From NCBI RefSeq assembly GCF_040436345.1, contig NC_133223.1, positions 28,552,910-28,616,909 on the forward strand: DNA of 64,000 bases, read 5' to 3'. The notes below the pieces were generated by a model. It was not told the origin of the DNA. It saw only the letters and a program-made list of their open reading frames with translations, and searched no databases. This DNA is from Pagrus major (lineage: Eukaryota > Chordata > Actinopteri > Spariformes > Sparidae). Each line of letters begins with the position of its first letter. Positions within the stretch are counted from its first letter, which is position 1. This document shows, piece by piece, positions 1 through 9,545 of this stretch. A program made the translations under genes and the position numbers.

Positions 1-83
1 GTACTGACGTTTCAATTAGAAACACAAAAATAATGAACCTGTCTCTCAGCGCCACAAAGTGACTCTCTCTCTCTTTCTCTGTC

Positions 84-138
84 TGTGTGTGTGTGTGTGT
101 GTGTGTGTGCACCTGATGTGTGTGTGTGTGTGTGTGTG
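84..138. repeat. (GT)n tracts abutting the tmeff2 splice acceptor
   Basis: Two GT/TG runs (about 84-109 and 118-138) stand immediately before atctcag, where the polypyrimidine tract of the tmeff2 acceptor would normally be. Further CA tracts lie in the next intron at about 330-347, 521-562 and 697-724, with GGA and GAA runs at about 836-850 and 916-942. Confidence 0.9.
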
Positions 139-145
139 ATCTCAG

Positions 146-517
146 CTGTCACTCGGGTTTCAGAGGCCCCCAGTGTGACATCAAGGAGTACAACGTGCTC
201 TACGTGGTGCCAGGATCTGGCAAACTGCACTACGTCCTCATCGCCTCGATCATCGGAGCGCTCCAGGTGGTCATCATCTGCGTGGTGGTGCTCTGCATTA
301 CCAGGTGAGTCACGCCCCGACAGAAACACACACACACACACACACACTCACAAACGCAGCTTACTAATGAGCCTGGGAGCAGTGTTTTCCATGTTGTTGT
401 GTATATTTAGGGAGTCACAAGGGGGGCCGCGGGGCTCCTGAGCCCGGAGGAAACAGCCGAAAGGTCACCTTGCTTTCACCGCAGAGAGAGAAAGCACTGT
501 CACTTTCCTTTCCCTGC

Positions 518-562
<45 letters not shown>

Positions 563-693
563 TCTGAAGTGAAAAAACGTGCAGGGCGTGCGTACAAGCA
601 TAGATACACAGAGATATCTGTGTAGGCAAGCATACACGCTTGTGTTTGAAGAGGAGTTTTGTATTCACAGAAGAAAACCACTGACACCCACAG

Positions 694-730
<37 letters not shown>

Positions 731-1577
731 CCCTGCAGCTCGTCTGCCTCCGGCTGACCTAAGCAATTTATGACATTTAATAAAAGATTTTAAAAGAGTT
801 TTAGCCGAGACAAAACTGCTCCTCTGAGTAAAGGAGGAGGAGGAGGAGGAGGGACAAAAAGAGAGAGAGAGCAGCCGTAAAGGGGAGCAGGGTGAGAGGG
901 TAAAGAGAGAAGATAAAGAAGAAGAAGAAGAAGAAGAAGAAGGGAGAGTTATAACACTGAACACAGCTACAGTACCATTAATGTTTCCTGCTGCTCAGCG
1001 ATATTCATTTAAAGCAGAAAATATATAATACACTCCACCTTGTAAAGGTTCACAATACATCACACGGCTCAGCTGAATGAATCCTACAGTACACGTACGT
1101 CAGTGCCCTGCGACTCTCTCACCTCGCCGTCCTATCTCTGTCGCACAGACCGGGCTGTGTACGGTGTGTCGCGTTTTATGAACGATTCCCACGTATTGTA
1201 AAGACTTCCATTCACTTAAAAGGACAAACAGGTCATCGACGTGCTTCGACTCCTGCGTGCGACATTTTGTTACATGTTGGAAAAAGTCAGCTCGAAAGGG
1301 CGTCGCTGCAAGAGATACTGAGATAAAGACATAAAGAGCTCACTTTTTAGCCCTGGGTTTGGCCTCTCAGGCTACATACAGGTTGAATGTGTGTTTTTGG
1401 TCTTTTTCTGGCATCAGAATGATCATTAACCCCGACATGCATCTTCTTGTGCCCCTCCCTCACCTCCTCCCCCTGTACAGGAAGTGCCCGCGGACCAACA
1501 GGATCAACCGTCAGAAGCAGAACAATGTCCACTTCAGTACGGAGAACACCATGCGCGCCTCCACTCGACTTATCTGA
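146..1577 (+). CDS. tmeff2: tmeff2 (tomoregulin-2), last two coding exons
   Basis: 3' part of a type I transmembrane protein with two follistatin modules and one EGF-like module, acting at the cell surface. Only the last two coding exons lie in the window. Exon 146-304 starts after an ag at 144-145 and encodes the end of the EGF-like domain (two Cys in CHSGFRGPQC), the juxtamembrane YNVLYVVPG and one hydrophobic membrane segment ending VVLCITR; it is followed by gtgagt. Exon 1481-1577 follows tgtacag, completes the split Arg codon, and encodes the basic cytoplasmic tail KCPRTNRINRQKQ and the C terminus MRASTRLI before TGA at 1575-1577. Known: human TMEFF2 ends in nearly the same tail (RASTRLI), whereas TMEFF1, as I recall, does not. 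Inferred: tmeff2 rather than tmeff1, supported by cavin2 and nabp1 next door. Which fish duplicate it is cannot be told. Confidence 0.92.
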
Positions 1578-2370
1578 GCCCAGACCCGCCGAACAGAGAC
1601 CCCCCCCTCCACTTTACGGAGCGCTGTGGCGTTAGATGTTCCCCCTTGTAGGCCAACCCGAAAAATTAGGATCTGCTTCCCCTCACTCCTCGCCCCCTCT
1701 CTCCCAGTACGAACTTAAAGAATGCCCAGGGAGGACGGTGGCACGGCAGAGACAGAGCTGGGCGAGTACCAGTCAGCGATGATGATGATGATGAGGACGT
1801 TGTCTTCAGTCGCCGCCGCCACCGCCAAATCCCCCCCCCCCCCCCAAGTCGCCGATGTGTCTCCTTGCACCTTGTCACTTCCGTCCAGGGTTTTTCTGAA
1901 AAAAACTGAACCATGAGGTGTTGAGGGGAGGAGGGTGGGGCTGCTGAGGATACAGAATGTGTGAATGAGTGAGAGTGTGAATGTGTCTTAGATGTGTGAG
2001 CTTTGGTAGAGGCGGGCTAGCCGGTGTCTGTCGTTTCTAGATGAGGGGTTAAAGCAAAACCGGGGTAGTGCAAAGCAGGGTAACGGGCTTTAAATGAGGT
2101 GTGTGTGTCGTCCGGTTCTGGGTGGGGGGGTGGGTTGGGTTGGGTTGGGTTGGGGTGGGGTGGGGGGGGTTCGGGGCTACACGTGATGCCTTGCACCTTG
2201 TGTTATAGGAGACCTTTGACAGAGGGCACAATGTTATTATAGAGCTCTCTGTTCGGTTGTGACGATGACGTCAGCTTCTGTATCTTTGGGTTCTATTTCC
2301 AATAGTTATTACTACATTGTCTTGATGGGGTCATTTTTCTGTAAATGTAAATAAATAATTTATATCACGA
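1578..2370 (+). other. tmeff2: tmeff2 3' UTR with poly(A) signal
   Basis: Sequence from the tmeff2 stop to an AATAAA at 2350-2355. It carries a short C-run near 1831-1845, a (GAT)n run near 1780 and a G-rich tract at 2119-2177. No other coding potential stands out; the ORFs here are short and low in complexity. Confidence 0.6.
2119..2177 (+). repeat. G-rich GGGTT-type tract with G-quadruplex potential
   Basis: A run of G-tracts separated by TT or T (GGGTTGGGTTGGGTTGGG type) in the sense strand of the tmeff2 3' UTR. It satisfies the simple rule of four or more GGG runs with 1-3 nt loops several times over. It resembles a short telomere-like (GGGTT)n array but lacks the A of TTAGGG. Confidence 0.8.
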
Positions 2371-2489
2371 AATGTAACAATGCCGTGTCACTCTTTGTTT
2401 GTGGCGTCCTCTGATGAAGCAGTGATGTTGTTGATATTGTCACATGAGATACAGAGAATCTCTCGGTACCTTTTCGAGATCTTTATATC

Positions 2490-3215
2490 AACCTCTCCAT
2501 AAACGAATGGCACAACACAGGAGGGCCCAACTCCTCAGGTCAAGACTCTGCTGTCCACTTACATCTGAAGGAGAAGAATCATTCCTCTGAGGACAACAGT
2601 GTAAACATCTTGGCCAGAGAAGACAGATGGTTTGAAAGAGCAGTAAAGGAAGTAAAGGAATCCATCTATGTCAAACTGGAACGGCCGTCCTTGAACAGAG
2701 GAGGTGGCCTAAGACATTACTTATCACCCACCTACACTGCAGTACTGAGTTCCCTCCCCAGACAGCTTAACAACCATTCACACCTGGGCTCACCTAGCCT
2801 TAGCAACCCACATGAAGGCTGGTTGGACCAACGACCCACAAGAGGCCCTAACGACTCTGAAACTCAGAGCTCACGTGTGTCATTAATGCCTCCCACACAG
2901 AGTTTAAAAGCCATTTAGGGCATTTAGCAGACGCCAAAGCAACTAACAGTAATTCATACACTGATGGCAGTGGTTACACGCCTGACACGTAGACCTGGGG
3001 ATTCAAACCAGCGACCTTCCAATAACAAGATGCTGGCTCTACCCCACAGCCACAGCCAGCCTGAGCCACTCTCCTCCAGTTAGTTAGAACTGAAGAAGCC
3101 TCTTGGATGAGCGGTGACACGTCTTCAACAAACTGGAACAAGTCCAGTTGGCTACGATACAGCACTCAGATTTACTATGACCTGGATGACTGAGAACCTT
3201 CATCAACAATATAAG
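2490..3215 (+). mobile_element. Penelope-like retroelement, 3' fragment
   Basis: The + frame at about 2505-2760 reads QHRRANSSGQDSAVHLHLK, then REDRWFERAVKE and PSLNRGGGLRHYLSPTY. This is the region after the GIY-YIG motif in the C-terminal endonuclease domain of fish Penelope-like elements as I recall it. The usual trailing sequence follows, with the 'actgaagaagcctcttgg' type tail near 3090. The reverse transcriptase and the start of the endonuclease are missing, so this is a 5'-truncated dead copy. There is a short extra stretch (VKE) in the family's ERGVKEAIYV motif. It lies 100 bp beyond the tmeff2 poly(A) site and is unrelated to it. Confidence 0.7.
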
Positions 3216-4180
3216 ATCTGTTGTCTTTAAAGTCCTTATTGTGTCAGTCATACACAGGAGATGTAACACTGACATCACAGCTGCTTTACTCCAAGATGAA
3301 TGTACGAAGAAGTAATTGTGTGAAACTTGAGTTTTTCCATTTCATGTGACTTTGTCCTTTTACTCCACCACATTTCAGAGGGAAATATTGTGCTTATTGT
3401 TACTTTTTTATATAGAAAACATCTGATACGTTTGTAGAATGTGATGTATTTACAGATTAAACTGTACGTAGTTAGAATTGGCTCCACATTGACTGACTGC
3501 AACAGTAAAATTCACCTCACATATTTTTACATCAACATTAATTTAATGATGTATAAAAGAAAAGCGAGTACTTTTACTACATTTATGAAAATAACATTAA
3601 GAAATGCAGGAATCTACTTTTAATGGAGTGTTTCTACGGCATCGCTGAGCGTCTGAATTCTTCCTCCACATGTGGCCCTTTGCGTCTATTTAAAATATGT
3701 CTTCAACACATCCACACATGCAGGCGTGTCGTTCTGTTTGCTGCTGCTCACGCAGGACAAAAGATATGTTTCAGAAATAAGGGCAGCAACTGAACTGGTA
3801 AGTGAGATACTCTGAAGCTGATGTGTAGCATCTGATTTTATTCCATTTCTTACTGATGTACATCTGCAACTGTTCTTCTACTTCCTGAAGACCTTGAAGT
3901 GCAATGATCAGGGACGCAATGTAACTAAGTACAATTACTCAAGTGCTGTACTGAAGCAGTATTTTTATGCTACTTTACACTTTGATTTTTACCTTTAGCT
4001 ATTCATTTCTTCACAGATTTAGGTCATTAAGATACCCAGAAATAGCTGCAACATTAAAGTTCTTTACGCATCGATGCTTCACAAATTTTTGGGCGACATA
4101 AGTTGATATTGCTGTTTTAATTTGCTTCTATATTTATTTACCTTTGTCTTCATTCCCCTATTTATTTACTGTCCCATTTA
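3216..4180. repeat. Two pieces of the TACTTAGTTACATTCC-type fish MITE in AT-rich DNA
   Basis: 3297-3500 contains the inner part of the family ('ttttactccaccacatttc' then 'agagggaaatattgtgc'), and about 3905-4060 contains its left end ('gcaatgtaactaagtac'). The same family recurs at 14216-14426 (inverted), about 36036-36200 and about 38926-39060. Between the pieces I see no gene. Confidence 0.55.
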
Positions 4181-4185
4181 TTTTC

Positions 4186-4310
4186 TATTCAATCAGTCAA
4201 TCAATCTTTATTTGTATAGCACCAATTCACAACAAAAGTCATCTCATGACACGCAGGTCTAGACCGTACTCCTTAAATAATTTACGTACAGAGACGCTGC
4301 AACTTCAGGA
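4186..4310 (-). repeat. LINE/SINE 3' tail (TTTGTATAGCACC type), inverted
   Basis: The + strand reads 'caatcaatctttatttgta' then tagcaccaattcacaac. On the - strand this is the familiar fish L2-like tail: a 'gctatacaaataaagattg' type end followed by TGAT repeats. Only the tail remains. Similar tails lie at about 8868-8950 (-) and 61517-61553 (+). Confidence 0.5.
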
Positions 4311-4684
4311 GGTGGCTGCAACTCCGCCTCCTCGGTCGGTGTCTCGAGGAATGTGAGTATTAATACGACAGGAGTGGATTCATTAAGGCTGCCATATGCT
4401 TCATTACACAGTCAGGTTTCAGTGAGATGGAATAAGTCAGTATTATGACCTGATATCAAATCATTTACTAAAACAGCTCTGGATGATAGAGATCTAATGT
4501 TTAAGAGTCCACAGTGATTTAAGTGGTCGGGGGAGATTCATTTATTTTTTTATTCATTCATTTACGTATTATTATTGTATTAATTACTCGATTCCTTTGC
4601 ATGATACATAAATAAATACATAGATAAATAAATGAATCCAAGAAAGGAATCATTGAATAAATAAAATGCTAAAAACTATTTTCA

Positions 4685-5140
4685 CATTTTACACATTAAT
4701 AAATGTCTACATGTATTTTTAATAAACATTTTTTTGTGCATTTATTTATTTATTATGTTTGATTTTGGCAGTTTCAGTCCTCCATACCAGCCTTCTTTGG
4801 TAAAATGTCTGAAGACTCATCCCACCACTGGTGCAGATGAGCTACTACCACGGCCACTAGGTGGAGCTGTGTTCACAACAGCCCCGGTGAAAGCGGAACA
4901 GCACCACTGTATCATCGGCCTCAGAGATCAGTGTGGAGCAGCGCGATGAGACAACGTCAGCTACAAATAAGTCCTTTCTGATTAGTTATTTCAAAATTTC
5001 AAAGCACAAACGTCATCAGTTGTCGTGGCCGAGTGGTTAAGGCGATGGACTAGAAATCCATTGGGGTCTCCCCGCGCAGGTTCGAATCCTGCCGACAACG
5101 ATTCGCTTTTAGTCGAGAGGAGACCAGAGTCGACCTGCAG
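4685..5140 (+). repeat. Duplicated unit A carrying tRNA-Ser(AGA)
   Basis: 4780-5100 matches 6821-7227 closely. Both begin with 'ttttggcagtttcagtcctc', continue through 'gaagactcatcc' and 'cggcctcagagatcagtg', and end with a tRNA-Ser gene. Upstream, 'ataaatgtctacat' is also shared (about 4700 and 6778). The two tRNAs are 2,127 bp apart. The tRNA 5' flank of unit B carries an extra insert ('tagttagagtcaagcagtc', near 6906). Confidence 0.8.
5019..5100 (+). tRNA. tRNA-Ser(AGA), copy 1
   Basis: Complete 82-nt class II tRNA. The acceptor stem GTTGTCG pairs with CGACAAC, followed by discriminator G. Box A is TGGCCGAGTGG. The anticodon stem ATGGA/TCCAT encloses the loop CTAGAAA with anticodon AGA. 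A long variable arm is present (TTGGGGTCTCCCCGC), and box B is GGTTCGAATCC. There is no intron. A Pol III terminator TTTT follows 7 nt downstream. Every stem looks intact, so it is probably functional. Confidence 0.96.
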
Positions 5141-5448
5141 CACGCTGACCAATCACAGAGAGGCAAGAGAGAGAGGAAGAAAGCAGAATCGTCAGATGTT
5201 TCCAGGTAGAAACAGGTCAATCAGCTGTCCTGAAAAGCTTCCCTGAAGTCATAATACAGCAAAACTCAAAAATATTGTGGTGAAATGAAGTGAATGAATC
5301 CAAGAAAGCAATAATTTAATTAATAAATTAAAAGCTAAAACAAGCGGGAAAGTGAATAAATAGGGGAATTAACACAAAGGTAAATCTCCTCCCGTTTCCT
5401 GTCATCTTTTAGCTATCCTATCAGTAACAAATAATAATTATCAATTTA

Positions 5449-6760
5449 CAGTGCATTCATATTTTGTTATGTTGCTGCCTTATGCTAAAATCTTTTCTTT
5501 TTTTTAATTCTCAATACTCAATACACCATAATGACTCAGTGGAAACAGATTTTTAGAAATGTGTGCAAAATTATTAAAAAGGAAAAAATGAAATATCACA
5601 CTGACATCAGTATTCAAAGGTCTCAGCTGATGGTGCGTATCAGAGAAAAAACTAAGCCATGAGGTCGAAGGAACTGCCTGCAGAGCTCAGAGACAGGATT
5701 GTGTCGAGGCACAGATGTGGGAAAGGCTACAAAAAAAAAAAGGTCACTCTGGCTTAGCTCCAGAGGACAACCATCACTGCAACACTCCACTGATCTGGGC
5801 TTTATGGAAGAGTGGCCAGACAGAAACCTCTCCTCAGTGACAGTTCGCAAAAGAAAGCGTCTAAAGGACTCTCAGACTGTTAGAAACAAGACTCTCTGTT
5901 CTGATGAGACCATGATTGAACTGTTTGGCCTCAATTCTAAGCATCATGTCTGTAGAAACCAGGCACCGCTCATTGCCTGCCCAGTACCATCCCAACGGTG
6001 AAGCATGGTGGCGGCAGCATCATGCTTTGGTGGTGGTTTTCCAGCAGCAGGGACTGGCCGACTGGTCAGGGTTGAGGCAAAGCTGAACGGAGCAAAGTAA
6101 AGAGATATCCATAAAATGCAAACCTAGTCCAGAGCACTCAGGACCTCAGACCGGGCCCAAGATTCGCCTTCCAACAGGACAATGACCCTAAGTACACAGC
6201 CGAGAAAACAGAGGACAACTCTGTGAATGTCCTAGAGTGGCCCAGCCAGAGGCCTGACATGAACCCAATCTAACATCTCTGGAGAGATCTGAAAATGGCT
6301 GTCCAGATCCAACCTGACAGAGCTTGAGAGGATCTGCAGAGAAGAATGGCAGAAAATCCCCAAATCCAGGTGCCACACATGAGTGTGCAACCCGTGTGCA
6401 GAGGCCAGAGTTCAAGTCTGACCTGTGGCCCTTTGCTGCATGTCATCTCTAAGCCGTCCTATTGAAATACGGCCAAAAAAAATACTTTAGAAAAAAAAAA
6501 GGAAATCCCCAAATCCAGTTGTGCAAAGCTTGTTGCGTCATACCCAAGAAAACTCGATGCTGTAATCGCTGCCAAAGGTGCTTCAACTAAGTACTGATTA
6601 AAGGGTCTGAATACTGATTTCAATGTGATACTTCATTTTTTCCTTTTCAATAAATTTGCACTTTGTCATTATGGTGTATTGAGTATAAATTGAATGATAT
6701 GCTAAAATCTAAATGATTTTAGCATAAGGCAGCAACACTGAATACTTTCTGAATGCACTC
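5449..6760 (+). mobile_element. Tc1/mariner-type DNA transposon, decayed
   Basis: Bounded by inverted ends: 'cagtgcattcatattttg' at 5449 and 'ctttctgaatgcactc' near 6746-6760, plus an inner pair 'ttatgctaaaatc'/'gattttagcataa'. In between, the + strand matches the usual fish Tc1 transposase. Frames include FMEEWPDRNLSSV and SDETMIELFGLNSKHH (5783-5945), the latter around a catalytic Asp. They are followed by 'gtgaagcatggtggcggcag' (near 5998) and the later 'gagagatctgaaaatggct'. The reading frame is broken in several places. The outer left inverted repeat is shortened, and a SINE sits inside at 6370-6502. It is a dead copy, inserted between tRNA units A and B. Confidence 0.8.
6354..6518 (+). 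mobile_element. tRNA-type SINE piece with 16-bp target duplication
   Basis: The body, 6370-6502, contains 'ccagagttcaagtctgacct' (a box-B-like sequence) followed by 'gtggccctttgctgcatg' and an A-rich tail. It is flanked on both sides by the same 16 bp, aaatccccaaatccag (6354-6369 and 6503-6518). The repeated segment belongs to the Tc1 element, so the SINE landed after the Tc1 did. Confidence 0.85.
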
Positions 6761-6764
6761 ACAT

Positions 6765-7227
6765 TTTACACATAAATAAATGTCTACATATACTTTTAGT
6801 AAATACTTTGTGTATTTATTTTGGCAGTTTCAGTCCTCCATACCAGCCTTCTTGAGTAAAAGGCCTGAAGACTCATCCAGCCACTGGTGCAGAAAGTCTA
6901 CTACTAGTTAGAGTCAAGCAGTCACACAGAGGGAAAGTGTCAATCAGCTACATGCGTCCACCGCCACCAGATGGTGCTGCGTTCATAACAGCCCAGGTGA
7001 AACTCGAACATCACCACTGTACCACCGGCCTCAGAGATCAGTGAGGAGCGGGGTGATGAGAGACGACTGTTCCCTGTCAAAACCTCTCATTCAGCGACAC
7101 TGTCAGCCGGGAGTAATATCCTTGCTCCCACATTCATCGCCATCAGTTGTCGTGGCCGAGTGGTTAAGGCGATGGACTAGAAATCCATTGGGGTCTCCCC
7201 GCGCAGGTTCGAATCCTGCCGACAACG
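6765..7227 (+). repeat. Duplicated unit B carrying tRNA-Ser(AGA)
   Basis: Paralogue of unit A (4685-5140), diverged outside the tRNA and with an internal insertion before the tRNA. The tRNA itself is identical across its 82 nt, which suggests selection or gene conversion. Confidence 0.8.
7146..7227 (+). tRNA. tRNA-Ser(AGA), copy 2
   Basis: Identical over all 82 nt to the copy at 5019-5100: same stems, anticodon AGA, long variable arm and both internal promoter boxes. The first bases after it (attcgctttta) also match copy 1, including the TTTT terminator. After that the flank changes abruptly to T-rich inserted DNA. Probably functional. Confidence 0.95.
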
Positions 7228-7238
7228 ATTCGCTTTTA

Positions 7239-7575
7239 TTGATTTTTTTTTTTTAAATTTCATTTATTATTATTATATGATGCCACCACAACACCAATAG
7301 AAGTCAATATAGGAGTTAGATCTACATTTTTTTTCTGCACTCCTTTGGCCATGAACATAATTCCCTCCTTTAGCCTCGATGTTATACCTTTCCTTCTTCT
7401 TTTTTTAAAATTTTTTAAAAATTTTTTATTGTTTTTTCCTTGTTTTGTTTGTTTTTGTTAGTTTGTCTGTTTATGTAGGCCATTTTGCTTTGTCAAATCA
7501 CATGCCGGGATGTGAAAATGATAAATGTAAATAAATTATGATGTAATGATTAATCCATATCAAAAATTGAAATTA
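7239..7575. repeat. T-rich inserted segment, paralogous to 12271-12660
   Basis: Starts right after the tRNA-Ser terminator with a T-run and (TTA)n. It then shares 'tgatgccaccacaacaccaa', 'agatctacatttt', 'ctcctttggccatgaacа'-type DNA and 'tttgtctgtttatgtaggcc' with 12271-12660. Relative to that copy it lacks about 45 bp near 7530. No coding sequence is visible in it. Confidence 0.75.
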
Positions 7576-8050
7576 CTGTATCGTTCCATTGGTTGTTTCA
7601 CATTACAGGCCCGGAAGAGAATCATAACACAATTAATATTCCCTATTCTTGACTACAGAACACCACGGAAGCAAATCTTCGTCCTCTCACCGTGCTTTAT
7701 AACAGCCTCTGCAGATTTGTTCTGAGATGTCCTTACAGAACTCATCACTGTAATCTTTATGAATCTCTGAATTGGTTAACCCCAAAAGCCAGAAGATTTT
7801 TTCACTGGTCACTATTCATTTTTAAATGCATTCACTTTAATTTTCCTTCATACTTAAAACAATTTCTAATTCCTTACAGTAGTCAATACAACCTAAGACA
7901 TAAAGAATTTGGTCGCCGTTCATTCCAGTTCAAACTCCTTGTTCTTGTTTCTGATTTTGTGTTTGTTCTTGTTTTTATTTATTCTCTTTTTTTCTTTTCT
8001 TTTATACTCATTACTCATTCATTTTCTCACTTATATTATTGTTGTATCTT
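7576..8050 (+). mobile_element. LINE fragment, C-terminal end of a reverse-transcriptase ORF
   Basis: The + frame at 7692-7930 reads LYNSLCRFVLRCPYRTHHC, then LYESLNWLTPKARRFFHW and LFIFKC, and ends near FGRRSFQFK. This matches the post-RT C-terminal region of fish L2/Rex-like LINEs, which usually have THHC, LYE, GW, RR, LFIYKA and SFSF-type landmarks. Upstream, 7640-7690 reads in another frame. It is truncated at both ends and dead. It directly follows the T-rich insert behind tRNA-Ser copy 2. Confidence 0.6.
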
Positions 8051-8631
8051 ATACATTTTTCATATAAACTGATATTCCTGTAACTTTCTTTTTCCCACTT
8101 GTAAGCACGGATACTACTAGTTTCTGGACTGCCTCCCAGGTCCGAACACATTCCTAACGAGATCAAAGAGTTTCAGACGAGGTCCGAACACGGTTCCGAA
8201 CAAGTCCTAACAAAGGTCACGTGACGTAGGAGGGGGCGGGGTTATCTCTTTAGAATGTCGGCCATGTTTTTCACCGACACCGCATAATTACAGCCGAACA
8301 CCAAACACGGAAAAAAGGTCGGAAAACTTGATTAATACTTATAAAAGCAACGCCATGTATAAGCCGAATGTTAAACCGTGTGACAAAACAATACACGATT
8401 TAATTTCCCGTCCCGTTAGCACGTAATTCAACTTGTATTTCAACTTTCTTGTTACGTAGCCGTTTTGCTAATGGAGATTCTGCCCGTAATGGCGGCGCTG
8501 TACATATACTAGCACTGTGTGGCGATGGTGGGGATATTGGTGATATGACAGAATCAGAAGACCAATAGTAACTTATTTCTTTGTTTATTTGCTGTATAAA
8601 CGCTGCCGATTTCTCGGAAAAAGCCTTAAGA

Positions 8632-8825
8632 TGTGAAAGAATTGTGCCAAGTGTCATTGTCCGTCAGTGGAATAGTAATTTATCGGCTATCTGTGGCGTT
8701 TTCTCCCCTCCGGTAATGGAGCCTGGTTATGTGTTTGAGCAGAGCAGACAGATGTGTCCAGGTGTTTTAAACATGCTTAATTGTGCCAAGTTTAATTTTT
8801 CGTCAGCGGAATATTATTTTTACAT
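8632..8825. repeat. Two direct copies of a ~45-bp motif upstream of the DUF6729 gene
   Basis: About 8640-8686 (attgtgccaagtgtcatt, then gtcagtggaatagtaattt) and about 8779-8822 (attgtgccaagtttaattt, then gtcagcggaatattatttt) are near-copies 139 bp apart. A TAA/ATA microsatellite (8840-8872), an inverted LINE-type tail (8868-8950) and a CATA run (about 8960-8981) follow. The stretch 8100-8630 has a GC-rich part (near 8220-8290) but no gene that I can support. Confidence 0.6.
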
Positions 8826-9421
8826 CTGTCTGTGTTGTATTAATAATAATGATAATAATAATAATAATAATCATTACTTTATTTATATAGCACCTTTTAA
8901 AACATACATTTACAAAGTGCTTCACAACAATAATAAAACAGTAATGCAAAACATGCCTTCATACATACATACATACATACATTATGTACCTACATTAACC
9001 TGTTTTTTATTTAATGTTTGCAGATGACTAAGACAGGGAAACCAGACACTTACTGGAAGGACATCTGTATTAAATATGCCCAGGGCCAATACCACTTCTC
9101 AACGGGCAAACGTCCAGGGGCCAAGAAACGGAAAAAGGCCCTGGAGAATATAGACGCTTCTCCCCTGCAGAGACACACAAAGGATCTGTTTGGGAGAAGC
9201 CTTCTGTGCTCCTGTGGGTTCCATAAGGTAGGTGAAATTATTTACTAAGTCCCGATGAGTCACTGTAACATGTGGATTTATTTATTGAACAATATATATC
9301 TGCACAATTCTGAAGAAAATTGTTAGTGTAGTGTGTCTTAGTTGGCCCTCTTTTTGTACTCCCCATCCCCCCCAGCCAGCAGACCTGTCATCAGCCGCTG
9401 GCTCCAGTAAGGCAGGAGAAG

Positions 9422-9545
9422 TTGAGATGGAGGCAGGGCGAGTCGGCACAGAGGTAGGGAGAGGAGACACGGAGGCAGGGCGAGTCTGAGTCGGCACAGA
9501 GGTAGGGAGAGGAGACAAGGAGAGGAGATACAGAGGCAGGAGCAT
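9422..9545 (+). repeat. Tandem repeat inside exon 2 of the DUF6729 gene
   Basis: Two and a part copies of a roughly 57-62-bp unit built on gaggcagggcgagt, then cggcacagaggtagg and gagaggagac. The copies are out of step with the flanking frame, and the region reads through different frames. Confidence 0.75.

Noticed and set aside
5025-5246. Frames reading AEWLRRWTRNPLGSP (also at 7041, 12184 and 49054)
   Set aside because: Translations of tRNA-Ser genes, not proteins.
8840-8981. Possible CRISPR-like or satellite repeats (TAA and CATA runs)
   Set aside because: Simple microsatellites; no spacers, and the genome is eukaryotic.
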